Shown here: positions 1 through 7,925 of the stretch, one piece after another
Layout of the letters: each line of letters opens with the position of its first letter
Position numbering within the stretch: the first letter of the stretch is position 1
Origin: Nocardioides pelophilus
GTDB taxonomy: Bacteria > Actinomycetota > Actinomycetes > Propionibacteriales > Nocardioidaceae
NCBI RefSeq assembly: GCF_014180685.1
Contig: NZ_JACEHF010000014.1
Location: forward strand, 1 to 46,528
Length of the DNA stretch: 46,528 nucleotides
Reading direction: 5' to 3'
Notes under the pieces: generated by a model
What the model saw: only the letters and a program-made list of their open reading frames with translations
The model's database searches: none
Told to the model about the DNA's origin: nothing
Translations under genes and position numbers: made by a program

Positions 1-795
1 TCCGAGATCCTGGGCCGGACCGTGCGCCCAGCCGGTCTCGACCGTCACCTTGCTGCCGTCGATCTCGATGACCCGTCCGGTCACGTCGCCGGCCTCCTCG
101 GACGCGAGCCACGCCACGATCGGCGAGTTGTCCTCGGGCAGGGCCATCGCCGACGTGTCGAACGCGCCCTCGGTCATCCGGGTCTTCGCGACCGGCGCGA
201 TGGCGTTGACGGTCACGCCGTAGCGGCCCATCTCGGCCGCCGCGACCAGGGTGAGTCCGGCGATGCCCGCCTTGGCGGCGGAGTACGTCGCCTGCCCGAT
301 CGAGCCCTGCAAGCCGGCCCCGGACGAGGTGTTCACCACCCGAGCGACCCGCTGGCGGCCCTCCTTCGCCTCGGCCCGCCAGTAGGCGCCGGCGTGACGC
401 AGCGGCGCGAAGTGGCCCTTGAGGTGCACCCGGATCACCGCGTCCCACTCCTCCTCGGAGGTGTTGACGAGCATCCGGTCGCGCACGAACCCGGCGTTGT
501 TGACCAGGATGTCGAGCCCGCCGAAGGTGTCGATCGCCTGCTGCACCATGGCTGCCGCCGCCTCGAAGTCCGCGACGTCGGCGCCGTTGACGACCGCCTC
601 GCCACCCATCGCCTCGATCTCGGCGACGACCTGCTGCGCCGGCGACTCGCCCGTGTCCTCCCCGGCGATCGAGACGCCGTAGTCGTTGACGACCACCTTG
701 GCGCCGTGCCGGGCCAGCTCGAGCGCGTGCGCGCGGCCGATCCCCCGGCCCGCGCCGGTCACGATGGCGATGCGCCCCTCCAACAGACGACTCAC
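1..795 (-). CDS. Short-chain dehydrogenase/reductase, Rv3548c-like (3' end off the left edge)
   Basis: This is an NAD(P)-dependent oxidoreductase of the SDR family. It reads from a GTG at 795 to the window edge as 265 residues without a stop, so the C-terminus is missing; I recall the M. tuberculosis homologue Rv3548c as about 300 residues. The cofactor motif TGAGRGIG is at residues 13-20, an NNAG follows mid-protein, and the catalytic YSAAK has Tyr171 and Lys175. The start overlaps the stop of the next SDR gene by four bases (GTGA), so the two are translationally coupled and transcribed from the promoter at 1577-1618. Position beside echA20-ipdABC supports a role in steroid C/D-ring beta-oxidation. 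The exact substrate is not known to me. Confidence 0.85.
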   Translation of the reverse strand, partial: MSRLLEGRIAIVTGAGRGIGRAHALELARHGAKVVVNDYGVSIAGEDTGESPAQQVVAEIEAMGGEAVVNGADVADFEAAAAMVQQAIDTFGGLDILVNNAGFVRDRMLVNTSEEEWDAVIRVHLKGHFAPLRHAGAYWRAEAKEGRQRVARVVNTSSGAGLQGSIGQATYSAAKAGIAGLTLVAAAEMGRYGVTVNAIAPVAKTRMTEGAFDTSAMALPEDNSPIVAWLASEEAGDVTGRVIEIDGSKVTVETGWAHGPAQDLG

Positions 796-1577
796 AGTCG
801 TTCTCCTTCTCGGTTGCTCTGCCCGCTCTGGGCGATGTACAGGAAGACCGGCTGCTCCCCGCCGCCGTGGCAGGCGACGCTCGCGCCGGAGACGTACGAC
901 GCGAGGTCGCTCGCCAGGAACGCCACGACCCGGCCGATCTCGGCGAGGTCGGCCATCCGCCCGAGCGGGATGGTCCGCTCGATCGCGGCGACGGTGGCGT
1001 CGCCGCCGTAGTGGTCGGCGGTGTCGGCCGTGCGCACCAGCCCCACGTCGACCGCGTTGACGCGCACCCGCGGTCCCCACTCCTGCGCGAGCGATCCGGT
1101 CAGCGCGTCGAGACCGGCCTTCGCGGCGCCGTACGCCGCAGTGCCGGGCGAGGGTCGGTCGGCCGACACCGAGGAGATGTTGACGATCGTGCCGCCGGTC
1201 TCCTGATGCTGCATCACCCGGTTGGCGGCCTGGCTGACGAGCAGCGGGGCCATCAGGTTGAGGCCCACGATCTTGTCGTGGAAGCGCGGCGAGGCGTCGG
1301 CCGCCGACGCGTAGGGAGCGCCGCCGGCGTTGTTGACGACGATGTCCAGGCGGCCGTGGTCGGCGACGATCCCGGCCACCAACGCATCGACGGACTCGGC
1401 CTCGCGGACGTCGCACTGCCGGTGCGTCGCGCCCGCAGGGGGCTCGGCCTCGGACCGGCCACAGGTCACCACGGTCGCACCGGCGTCGAGGAGGACCTCG
1501 GTGATGCCGCGCCCGATGCCGCGGGCGCCACCGGTGACGAGGGCGACCCGGCCGGCCAGGTCGATCGAGAGTGCCAT
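792..1577 (-). CDS. Short-chain dehydrogenase/reductase, Rv3549c-like
   Basis: A complete SDR of 261 residues, the usual length for the classical family. TGGARGIG begins at residue 15, NNAGG follows, and the active-site YGAAK is at Tyr149-Lys153. The ATG at 1577 lies six bases after the hexamer TAGGGT, so the mRNA is probably leaderless. It is the first gene of a leftward operon with the 1-795 SDR and diverges from echA20 across a palindrome. In M. tuberculosis the same pair (Rv3549c, Rv3548c) faces echA20. The likely role is oxidation or reduction of a ring-derived hydroxyacyl-CoA or ketone. The individual function is inferred from context only. Confidence 0.88.
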   Translation of the reverse strand: MALSIDLAGRVALVTGGARGIGRGITEVLLDAGATVVTCGRSEAEPPAGATHRQCDVREAESVDALVAGIVADHGRLDIVVNNAGGAPYASAADASPRFHDKIVGLNLMAPLLVSQAANRVMQHQETGGTIVNISSVSADRPSPGTAAYGAAKAGLDALTGSLAQEWGPRVRVNAVDVGLVRTADTADHYGGDATVAAIERTIPLGRMADLAEIGRVVAFLASDLASYVSGASVACHGGGEQPVFLYIAQSGQSNREGERL

Positions 1578-1581
1578 GCCG

Positions 1582-1613
1582 ACACCCTACCAAGCATTTG
1601 CTTGGTAGGGTGT
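1582..1613. promoter_or_regulatory. Candidate KstR2 operator with divergent promoters, SDR/echA20
   Basis: A 32-base near-perfect inverted repeat with 15-base arms and a two-base TT centre. Its core, 1588-1607, is TACCAAGCATTTGCTTGGTA, the exact reverse complement of the core at 17117-17136. The outer arms contain TAGGGT on each strand, exactly six bases before the start codons at 1577 (minus) and 1618 (plus), so the operator covers both -10 elements. KstR2, encoded in this window, is the obvious ligand. The mycobacterial KstR2 motif as I recall it (AnCAAGnnCTTGnT) has its CAAG/CTTG halves closer together, so assignment to KstR2 is inference. Confidence 0.8.
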
Positions 1614-1617
1614 GCCC

Positions 1618-2427
1618 ATGACAGTCACCAGCGAGCTGCGCGACGGCGCCCACAGCGGGATCCGCGTCGTCACCATGAACGCTCCCCCGGTCAACGCGCT
1701 CACCGTCCAGGGCTGGTTCGACGTGGCGGCCGCCCTCGACGAGGCCAGCGCCGACCTCGACACGAAGGTCGTGGTCCTCCGGGCGGAGGGCAAGGGCTTC
1801 AACGCCGGCGTCGACATCAAGGAGATGCAGCACACCGAGGGCTTCGATGCGCTCATCGGGGCCAACAAGGGCTGCTACGCGGCGTTCAAGGCCGTCTACG
1901 AGTGCGCGGTCCCGGTGATCGCCGCGGTCAACGGCTTCTGCGTGGGAGGCGGCGTCGGCCTGGTCGGCAACGCCGACATCGTGGTGGCCAGCGACGACGC
2001 CTACTTCGGGGTGCCCGAGGTCAAGCAGGGCGCGCTCGGCGCGGCCACCCACATGGCCCGGCTGGTCCCCCAGCAGATGATGCGGGCGCTCTACTTCACC
2101 GCCGCGACGATCCCGGCCACCGAGCTGCACCGGTTCGGCTCGGTCTACCGACTCGCGCCGCGTGAGCAGCTGCTCGACGTCGCTCTGGAGGTGGCGGCCG
2201 ACATCGCGGCCAAGGACACGCGGGTCATCCGCGCGGCCAAGGAGGCCCTCAACGGCATCGAGCCGGTCGACGTGAACAAGAGCTACCGGTTCGAGCAGGG
2301 GTTCACCTTCGAGCTGAACCTCGCCGGGGTCTCCGACGAGCTCCGCGACGACTTCGCAGGCACCGACAAGGCAGGGGTTTCGAGGCTCGCTGGCGCTCGC
2401 ACCTCAACCACCGAGGAGAACCAGTGA
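1618..2427 (+). CDS. echA20: EchA20-type enoyl-CoA hydratase/hydrolase (steroid D-ring opening)
   Basis: Crotonase-superfamily protein of 269 residues. In the cholesterol pathway EchA20 hydrolytically opens the last-but-one ring of HIEC-CoA. The oxyanion-hole regions are visible at about residues 60-66 (GFNAGVD) and 106-112 (GFCVGGG). The ATG at 1618 lies six bases after TAGGGT, fitting a leaderless start; a GTG at 1612 would sit inside the operator. The stop overlaps ipdA by four bases (GTGA). The C-terminus is unusual: about 12 residues (GVSRLAGARTSTTE) are encoded by a dispersed repeat at 2376-2413, extending the protein past the usual length of about 247. The function rests on synteny with Rv3550-Rv3553 and on the family. 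Confidence 0.88.
   Translation: MTVTSELRDGAHSGIRVVTMNAPPVNALTVQGWFDVAAALDEASADLDTKVVVLRAEGKGFNAGVDIKEMQHTEGFDALIGANKGCYAAFKAVYECAVPVIAAVNGFCVGGGVGLVGNADIVVASDDAYFGVPEVKQGALGAATHMARLVPQQMMRALYFTAATIPATELHRFGSVYRLAPREQLLDVALEVAADIAAKDTRVIRAAKEALNGIEPVDVNKSYRFEQGFTFELNLAGVSDELRDDFAGTDKAGVSRLAGARTSTTEENQ
2376..2413 (+). repeat. Dispersed repeat, type B, in the 3' end of echA20
   Basis: One copy of the short repeat that starts GGTTTCGAGGCTCGC and ends ACCTCAACCACCG, with GCTCGC occurring twice around a short variable middle. It is read in frame as the C-terminal tail of EchA20. The GAGGAG that serves as the ipdA ribosome site follows directly. Related copies lie at 19471-19507 and 23740-23777. 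Confidence 0.8.
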
Positions 2428-3314
2428 AGCCGCGCGACAAGCAGATGACGATCGACGAGGTCGTCGCCCAGCTCTCCGACGGGATGACGATCGGGATCGG
2501 CGGCTGGGGTCCGCGGCGCAAGCCGATGGCCCTGGTCCGCGCCATCCTGCGCTCGGACCTGAAGGACCTGACCATCGTCTCCTGGGGCGGTGCCGACGTC
2601 GGCCTCCTGGCCCGGGCCGGCAAGATCCGCAAGCTCGTCTACGCGTTCGTCTCCCTCGACTCGATCCCGCTGGAGCCCAACTTCCAGCGTGCCCGGCAGA
2701 GCAAGGCGATCCCGGAGATCGTCGAGCTGGACGAGGGCATGTTCCAGACGGGCCTGTACGCCGCCGCCCAGCGGCTGCCGTTCCTGCCGATGCGCGCGGG
2801 CCTCGGCTCCGACGTCCTGGTCAACAACCCGTGGATCAAGACCGTCGCGAGTCCCTATGCCGACGAGAACGGCGACTTCGAGGAGCTGACCGCCGTACCA
2901 GCGCTGAGGCTCGACGTGGCTCTCGTGCACATGAACCGGGCCGACGTGCACGGCAACGCCACCTACCTCGGACCGGACCCGTACTTCGACGACCTGTTCG
3001 TGCAGGCGGCCGACAAGGCGTTCGTCAGCTGCGAGCAGATCATCGACACCGCCGGCCTGACCGTCGACACCCCGGTCCAGCGGCTGCTGATCAGCCGGAT
3101 GATGGTCGACGGCGTCGTCGAGACGCCGAACGGCGCCCACTTCACCGTCTGCACGCCGGACTACGAGCGCGACGAGAAGTTCCAGAAGGCGTACGCCGCC
3201 GCCGCGGGCGGGCCCGAGGAGGACTGGGCCGCGTTCGAGGAGCGCTTCCTGTCCGGTGACGAGGACGCCTACCAGGCAGCGGTCGCTGCGTTCGCAGAGG
3301 AGCAGAGCAAGTGA
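2424..3314 (+). CDS. ipdA: IpdA, COCHEA-CoA hydrolase alpha subunit
   Basis: A CoA-transferase family I alpha-type subunit of 296 residues (Rv3551 is about 292). With IpdB it forms the heteromeric hydrolase that opens the final carbocycle of steroid C/D-ring catabolism (COCHEA-CoA), giving a linear oxo-diacyl-CoA. The N-terminal half carries the glycine-rich IGIGGWGPRRKPMAL segment typical of the fold. The GTG at 2424 overlaps the echA20 stop in GTGA and is preceded by GAGGAG. The stop overlaps ipdB in the same way, giving 1:1 coupling of the subunits. Synteny and length make this a strong call. Confidence 0.92.
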   Translation: MKPRDKQMTIDEVVAQLSDGMTIGIGGWGPRRKPMALVRAILRSDLKDLTIVSWGGADVGLLARAGKIRKLVYAFVSLDSIPLEPNFQRARQSKAIPEIVELDEGMFQTGLYAAAQRLPFLPMRAGLGSDVLVNNPWIKTVASPYADENGDFEELTAVPALRLDVALVHMNRADVHGNATYLGPDPYFDDLFVQAADKAFVSCEQIIDTAGLTVDTPVQRLLISRMMVDGVVETPNGAHFTVCTPDYERDEKFQKAYAAAAGGPEEDWAAFEERFLSGDEDAYQAAVAAFAEEQSK

Positions 3315-4105
3315 CGGATTCGACGAGCTCGACCACCGCGAGCCGCGCAGAGGTCTGCGCCGCCGCCATCGCCGACGCGTTCAAGGACGACGGCGAGATC
3401 TTCGCCAGCCCGATGGGCATGCTGCCGATGCTGGGCGTCCGGCTCGCCAAGCTCACCTCCAACCCGGACCTCGTCATCTCCGACGGCGAGTCGCTCTTCC
3501 TGGGAGGTGTCCCCCCGCTGTTCGCGAAGGCCGACGTCGTCGAGGGCTGGATCCCCTTCCGACGCGTCTTCGACGTCGTCGCCTACGGCAAGCGGCACGT
3601 GATGATGGGCGCCACCCAGGTCGACAGGCACGGCAACCAGAACATCTCCGCGATCGGCGACTTCGCGCAGCCGAAGCGCCAGCTCCTGGGCTCCCGCGGC
3701 GCACCGGGCAACACGGTCAACAACCGCACGTCGTACTGGGTGCCGAAGCACAGCACCCGGGTCTTCGTGGAGGAGGTCGACATCGTCTCCGGCGTCGGCC
3801 CCGCCCGAGCGAAGGCCGCCGGGCCGGGTGCGTCGAAGTACAACGACATCCACCGGGTCGTCTCCAACCTCGGCGTCTTCGACGTCAAGGGCGCCGGCGA
3901 CACGGTCCGGCTGCTCAGCGTCCACCCGGGCGTGCGCGTCGAGGAGGTCGTCGAGAACACCGGCTTCGCCCTGGAGATCCCCGCCGACGTGCCGGTCACC
4001 CGTGAGCCCACCGAGTCCGAGCTGATGATCATCCGCAACGTGCTCGACCCGAAGAGCCTGCGCGACCGCGAGGTCCCGCCCGTCGACGCAGGAGCGAGCA
4101 AGTGA
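3311..4105 (+). CDS. ipdB: IpdB, COCHEA-CoA hydrolase beta subunit
   Basis: Beta subunit of the IpdAB ring-opening hydrolase, 264 residues against about 250 for Rv3552. It belongs to the CoA-transferase family I fold, and the pairing with IpdA is what identifies it. The segments SDGESLFLGGVPP and RHVMMGATQVDRHGNQN are typical of the family. It starts at a GTG inside the ipdA stop (GTGA) and ends in the same overlap with ipdC. The N-terminal 15 residues are rich in Ser and Thr (TDSTSSTTASRAE) and may be a small lineage-specific extension. It acts in the cytosol. Confidence 0.92.
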   Translation: MTDSTSSTTASRAEVCAAAIADAFKDDGEIFASPMGMLPMLGVRLAKLTSNPDLVISDGESLFLGGVPPLFAKADVVEGWIPFRRVFDVVAYGKRHVMMGATQVDRHGNQNISAIGDFAQPKRQLLGSRGAPGNTVNNRTSYWVPKHSTRVFVEEVDIVSGVGPARAKAAGPGASKYNDIHRVVSNLGVFDVKGAGDTVRLLSVHPGVRVEEVVENTGFALEIPADVPVTREPTESELMIIRNVLDPKSLRDREVPPVDAGASK

Positions 4106-5169
4106 TCGAGCAGCAGATCCGGACCCCGTTCACCGACCTGGTCGGCGTGCGGCACCCGGTCGTGCAGACCGGCATGGGCTGGGTCTCCGGGCCGCGGCTG
4201 GTCTCGGCGACCGCGAACGCGGGCGGCCTCGGCATCCTGGCCTCGGCCACGATGACCCACGAGGAGCTCGAGAAGGCGATCGTCGAGGTCAAGGGCCGCA
4301 CCGACCAGCCGTTCGGCGTCAACCTCCGCGCCGACGCCGCCGACGCGCCGGCCCGCTGCCAGCTGCTGATCGAGTACGGCGTCAAGGTCGCCTCGTTCGC
4401 CCTCGCCCCCAAGCCGGAGCTGATCGCGAAGCTCAAGGAGCACGACATCGTCGTGATGCCGTCGATCGGCGCCGCGAAGCACGCGGTGAAGGTCGCCGGC
4501 TGGGGCGCCGACGCGGTGATGGTGCAGGGCGGTGAGGGCGGCGGCCACACCGGACCGGTGCCCACCACCCTCCTCCTGCCGACCGTGCTGGACGCGGTCG
4601 ACATCCCCGTCATCGCTGCCGGCGGCTTCTACGACGGCCGCGGCCTGGCCGCCGCGCTGTCGTACGGCGCAGCGGGCGTCGGCATGGGCACCCGCTTCCT
4701 GCTGACCTCCGACTCGGCCGTCCCCGACGCGGTCAAGCAGCTCTACCTGGAGCGCGGGCTGACCGACACGGTCGTGACCGCCAAGGTCGACGGCATGCCG
4801 CACCGGATGCTCCGCACCGCTCTCGTCGAGGAGCTCGAGGAGACCAGCGCCGTGCGGCGGATGGGGCCGACCCTGCGCCGCACCCTCGAGTTCAAGCGCG
4901 ACTCCGGCATGTCCTGGCGCGCGCTGGCCAAGGACGGTCGCGCGATGAAGAAGCAGCAGGGCCGCACCCTCGGTCAGATGGCCCTGGCCGCGAACACGCC
5001 CACCATGCTCAAGGCCGGCCTGGTCGAGGGCGACACCTCGGCCGGCGTGCTCGCCAGCGGCCAGGTGGTCGGAGTGATCGACGACCTGCCCTCGTGCGAG
5101 GAGCTGATCGACCGGATCGTGACCCGCGCCGCCGACGAGCTGCGGCGCGCATCGTCGTACGTCCTCTGA
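4102..5169 (+). CDS. ipdC: IpdC, flavin-dependent reductase of C/D-ring degradation
   Basis: A 355-residue nitronate-monooxygenase-like TIM-barrel flavoprotein, the same length as Rv3553. IpdC acts on a ring-reduced HIP-CoA derivative just before EchA20 opens it. The FMN-binding part is clear: VMVQGGEGGGHTGP (about residues 134-147), then VIAAGGF and AAGVGMGTRF. It is the last of four genes joined by GTGA overlaps (echA20-ipdA-ipdB-ipdC). Only about 53 bases separate its stop from the first beta-helix gene on the same strand, with no convincing terminator between, so read-through is possible. Confidence 0.9.
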   Translation: MIEQQIRTPFTDLVGVRHPVVQTGMGWVSGPRLVSATANAGGLGILASATMTHEELEKAIVEVKGRTDQPFGVNLRADAADAPARCQLLIEYGVKVASFALAPKPELIAKLKEHDIVVMPSIGAAKHAVKVAGWGADAVMVQGGEGGGHTGPVPTTLLLPTVLDAVDIPVIAAGGFYDGRGLAAALSYGAAGVGMGTRFLLTSDSAVPDAVKQLYLERGLTDTVVTAKVDGMPHRMLRTALVEELEETSAVRRMGPTLRRTLEFKRDSGMSWRALAKDGRAMKKQQGRTLGQMALAANTPTMLKAGLVEGDTSAGVLASGQVVGVIDDLPSCEELIDRIVTRAADELRRASSYVL

Positions 5170-5222
5170 CCGACACGGGGGCGCCTCCGCCGGCGGCGTG
5201 GCGCATGCCCCAGGATGGCCCT

Positions 5223-6518
5223 GTGCCGAACGCGTCAGCCCGGGTGCTCACCGTCACCAGTGCCGCCGACGGCGGGTCGGGCTCGCTGCGCGAAGCGATC
5301 GAGCAGGCGAACGGCGCGGGCGGTGAGTCGCGGGTGGAGTTCGCGATCGACTCGGGACCGTCGACCATCCGACTCATCTCGCCGCTGCCTCCCGTCGCCT
5401 TCGCCGGCGTGATCGACGGCTGGAGCCAGCCGGGATTCGATGGGTCGCCGTTGATCGAGCTCGACGGCTCGCGCGCTGGCGGAGGTGGGGGCCTCGACAT
5501 CGCGTCGGACGGGCTGACCGTCCGCGGCCTCACCGTGACCGGCTGGTCCGAGGACGGCATTCGCGTGCGCGGCCGGCACTGCACGGTCGAGGGCGTGCGT
5601 GCGTCGTCGAACGGCCGGTACGGCGTGCTCGTCGAGGAGGATGCCGACGACGCTCGTATCGTCGGGTGCCTGATCGGGACCGACGCGACCGGATCCTCGG
5701 CGAGGCCCAATCAGCGCAGTGGGATACGCGCCATCCAGGCGAAGCGGTGCCGCGTCGGCGGGTCATCGACGTCCGAGCGCAACGTTTTGTCCGGCAACGT
5801 CCAGTACGGACTCGAGATCGTCGGCCCGAAGGCCGCCGGCGCGGTCGTCCTCGGCAACCTCGTCGGCTGCGACGCTTCCGGCTTCGCGGCCGTGCCGAAC
5901 CAGCGGACCGGGATCTTGGTGTTCAACAGCTTCGGGGCCACGATCGGAGGTCCCGTCGTCGGCGACGGCAACGTGATCTCCGGCAACGGACGGGCAGGCA
6001 TCACCCTCGACGGCATGTACATCGAACCCGAGGACTACCCGTACGTCGGGCTGGGCCACTGCCACGACAACTCCGTCGAGGGCAACTTGATCGGCGTCGA
6101 CCTGTCGGGAGAGGGTCCCCTCGGCAACGGCCTGCGGGGAGTCCTGATCAACCACGCCCAGGAGAACTCCGTCGTCGGCAACGTGATCAGCGGGAACGGA
6201 CAGGAGGGCGTGCTCGTGCTCGGGCCCGACGACGACTCCGACCCGAACGTGGTGCCGTCGGACAACCGGATCCTCGGCAACCTCATCGGAGCCACTCCAT
6301 CCGGCGCGGCAGTCGGCAACGCCCGCAACGGCGTCCTCGTCATGTACGGCGCCAGGAACCGCATCGGCGGTGATTCGGAAGCGGACGCCAACGTCATCAG
6401 CAACAACGGATGGCGAGGCGTGATGTTCTACGGCGTGGGCGCGCGCACCAACGTCCTGGGCTCTCACAACACGATCGAAGGGAACCAGCTCGGCTCGTTC
6501 CACCAGCCGGCACCATGA
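5223..6518 (+). CDS. Parallel beta-helix repeat protein 1 (first of three tandem paralogues)
   Basis: A protein of about 431 residues built from imperfect repeats of the NVISGNG / NLIGTDATG / GIRA type, which fold as a right-handed parallel beta-helix. The N-terminus (LTVTSAADGGSGSLREAI) is a CSLREA-like entry module with Cys replaced by Gly. It is followed by the DGWSQPGFDGSPLIELDG block common to this family. No signal peptide, lipobox or membrane segment is present, so it looks cytosolic. GTG 5223 is preferred because AGGA lies eight bases upstream and its length matches the paralogues; ATG 5205 is the alternative. The stop overlaps the next gene (ATGA). Catalytic function is unknown; related folds bind or cleave polysaccharides. 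Position after ipdC may be coincidence or co-regulation. Confidence 0.85.
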   Translation: MPNASARVLTVTSAADGGSGSLREAIEQANGAGGESRVEFAIDSGPSTIRLISPLPPVAFAGVIDGWSQPGFDGSPLIELDGSRAGGGGGLDIASDGLTVRGLTVTGWSEDGIRVRGRHCTVEGVRASSNGRYGVLVEEDADDARIVGCLIGTDATGSSARPNQRSGIRAIQAKRCRVGGSSTSERNVLSGNVQYGLEIVGPKAAGAVVLGNLVGCDASGFAAVPNQRTGILVFNSFGATIGGPVVGDGNVISGNGRAGITLDGMYIEPEDYPYVGLGHCHDNSVEGNLIGVDLSGEGPLGNGLRGVLINHAQENSVVGNVISGNGQEGVLVLGPDDDSDPNVVPSDNRILGNLIGATPSGAAVGNARNGVLVMYGARNRIGGDSEADANVISNNGWRGVMFYGVGARTNVLGSHNTIEGNQLGSFHQPAP

Positions 6519-7921
6519 CGACGCGACCGGAGGTGATCACGGTGACGTCGGCCGCCGGCGGCGGTCACGGTTCGTTCCGCGATGCGATCGAACGGGCCAA
6601 CGCACTCGGCCACGAGGCGCACATCAGGTTCGCCATCGGCGTCGGCCCCGTCACCGTCCGTCCTGACGCACCCCTCCCGCCGATCGCCTTCAACGGAGTC
6701 GTCGACGGCTGGACGCAGCCGGGATTCGAAGGGCGGCCGCTGGTCGAGATCGACGGCGGCGCTTCCCCCGGCTGCGCGGGCCTGGAGATCGTCGCGAGTG
6801 GCGTCACCGTGCGCGGGCTCGCCCTGACCAGCTGGACGGAGGAGGGCATCTTCGTGCACGACGCCGACGAGGTGAGCCTCGTCGGCCTCTACGTCGGCGT
6901 ACGGCTCGACGGCGCGACCGCGGCCGGCAACGGCGGTTCCGGCATCCACGCTGTCCGGGCCGATCGCTGCCTGGTCGGCGGCGCGGGCCCCGCCGCGGTC
7001 ATCACGTCCGGCAACCGCGGGCACGGCCTCTGGCTCGAGGAGGGTGCGCGCCACCTGCGCCTCGAGGGCAGCTTCGTGGGGACCGACCGGACCGGGAGCG
7101 TGGCCGTTCCCAACGGACGCAGCGGCGTCAAGGTCGAGCAGGCACACGGCGCCCTGCTCGGTGGGATCGGCGACGGCGCCGCGAACGTGATCTCCGGCAA
7201 CCGCCTCTACGGGATCGAGATCGGCGGTCCACTCGCCCGCGGTGCTGTCGTCGTCGGCAACCACGTGGGCACCGACCTGACCGGGACCGTGGCCGTGCCC
7301 AACGGAAGGTCGGGGGTCGTCGTCTACAACACGCCGGACGTGCGCATCGGCGGCGCGTCGCCACGGGAGGGCAACGTCATCTCGGGAGGCGCCCGCGGCG
7401 GCGTCAACCTCGACGGGTCGGTCACCGTCCTCGAGGGGTACGACTACACGGGCAAGGGATACGCCACCGGCAACGTCGTCCAGGGGAACCTGATCGGCGT
7501 CGACAAGACCGGCGAGCACCCACTGGGCAACCAGCTGCGTGGCGTCCTGGTCAACTTCGCCCAGGACAACACGATCATCGACAACGTGATCAGCGCGAAC
7601 GGCGAGGACGGCGTCCTCGTCCTCGGCCCCGAGGACGACTCCGACCCGCTCCTGGTGCCGAGCGGCAATCGCGTCCTCCGCAACCGGATCGGCGTCACGG
7701 CATCCGGCAGGCCCTGTGGCAACGGCCGCCACGGCGTCCTGGTCCGGCATGCCCGCGGCAACTTCGTCGGCGGTGTCGACGCCGAGGAGGCCAACACCAT
7801 CGCCCACAACGGCGGACGAGGGGTGATGTTCTCGGGAACGGGCGCACGAAGCAACAACCTGGGACCGCACGAGGCTCTGCACGACAACGGCCAGGGGCCG
7901 TTCCACCAGCCACGCGGCTGA
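6515..7921 (+). CDS. Parallel beta-helix repeat protein 2
   Basis: 468 residues, paralogous along its whole length to the preceding and following proteins. It has the same entry module (ITVTSAAGGGHGSFRDAI, here FRDAI for LREAI), the same TQPGFEGRPLVEIDGG block, repeated GNVISGG / NLIGVDKTG coils, a strongly acidic GPEDDSDP loop, and a closing GVMFSGTGAR...GPFHQP segment. The ATG lies inside the stop of gene 1 (ATGA), so translation is coupled. No export signal is visible. It is closer to paralogue 3 than to 1, suggesting a later duplication. I cannot assign a reaction: no catalytic residue pattern of a known pectate-lyase or glycosidase family stands out. Confidence 0.85.
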   Translation: MTTRPEVITVTSAAGGGHGSFRDAIERANALGHEAHIRFAIGVGPVTVRPDAPLPPIAFNGVVDGWTQPGFEGRPLVEIDGGASPGCAGLEIVASGVTVRGLALTSWTEEGIFVHDADEVSLVGLYVGVRLDGATAAGNGGSGIHAVRADRCLVGGAGPAAVITSGNRGHGLWLEEGARHLRLEGSFVGTDRTGSVAVPNGRSGVKVEQAHGALLGGIGDGAANVISGNRLYGIEIGGPLARGAVVVGNHVGTDLTGTVAVPNGRSGVVVYNTPDVRIGGASPREGNVISGGARGGVNLDGSVTVLEGYDYTGKGYATGNVVQGNLIGVDKTGEHPLGNQLRGVLVNFAQDNTIIDNVISANGEDGVLVLGPEDDSDPLLVPSGNRVLRNRIGVTASGRPCGNGRHGVLVRHARGNFVGGVDAEEANTIAHNGGRGVMFSGTGARSNNLGPHEALHDNGQGPFHQPRG

Positions 7922-7925
7922 CATC

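Noticed and set aside
5170..5222. Terminator between ipdC and the beta-helix genes
   Set aside because: A GC-rich imperfect hairpin can be drawn, but it has mismatches and no T run, so I do not call a terminator.
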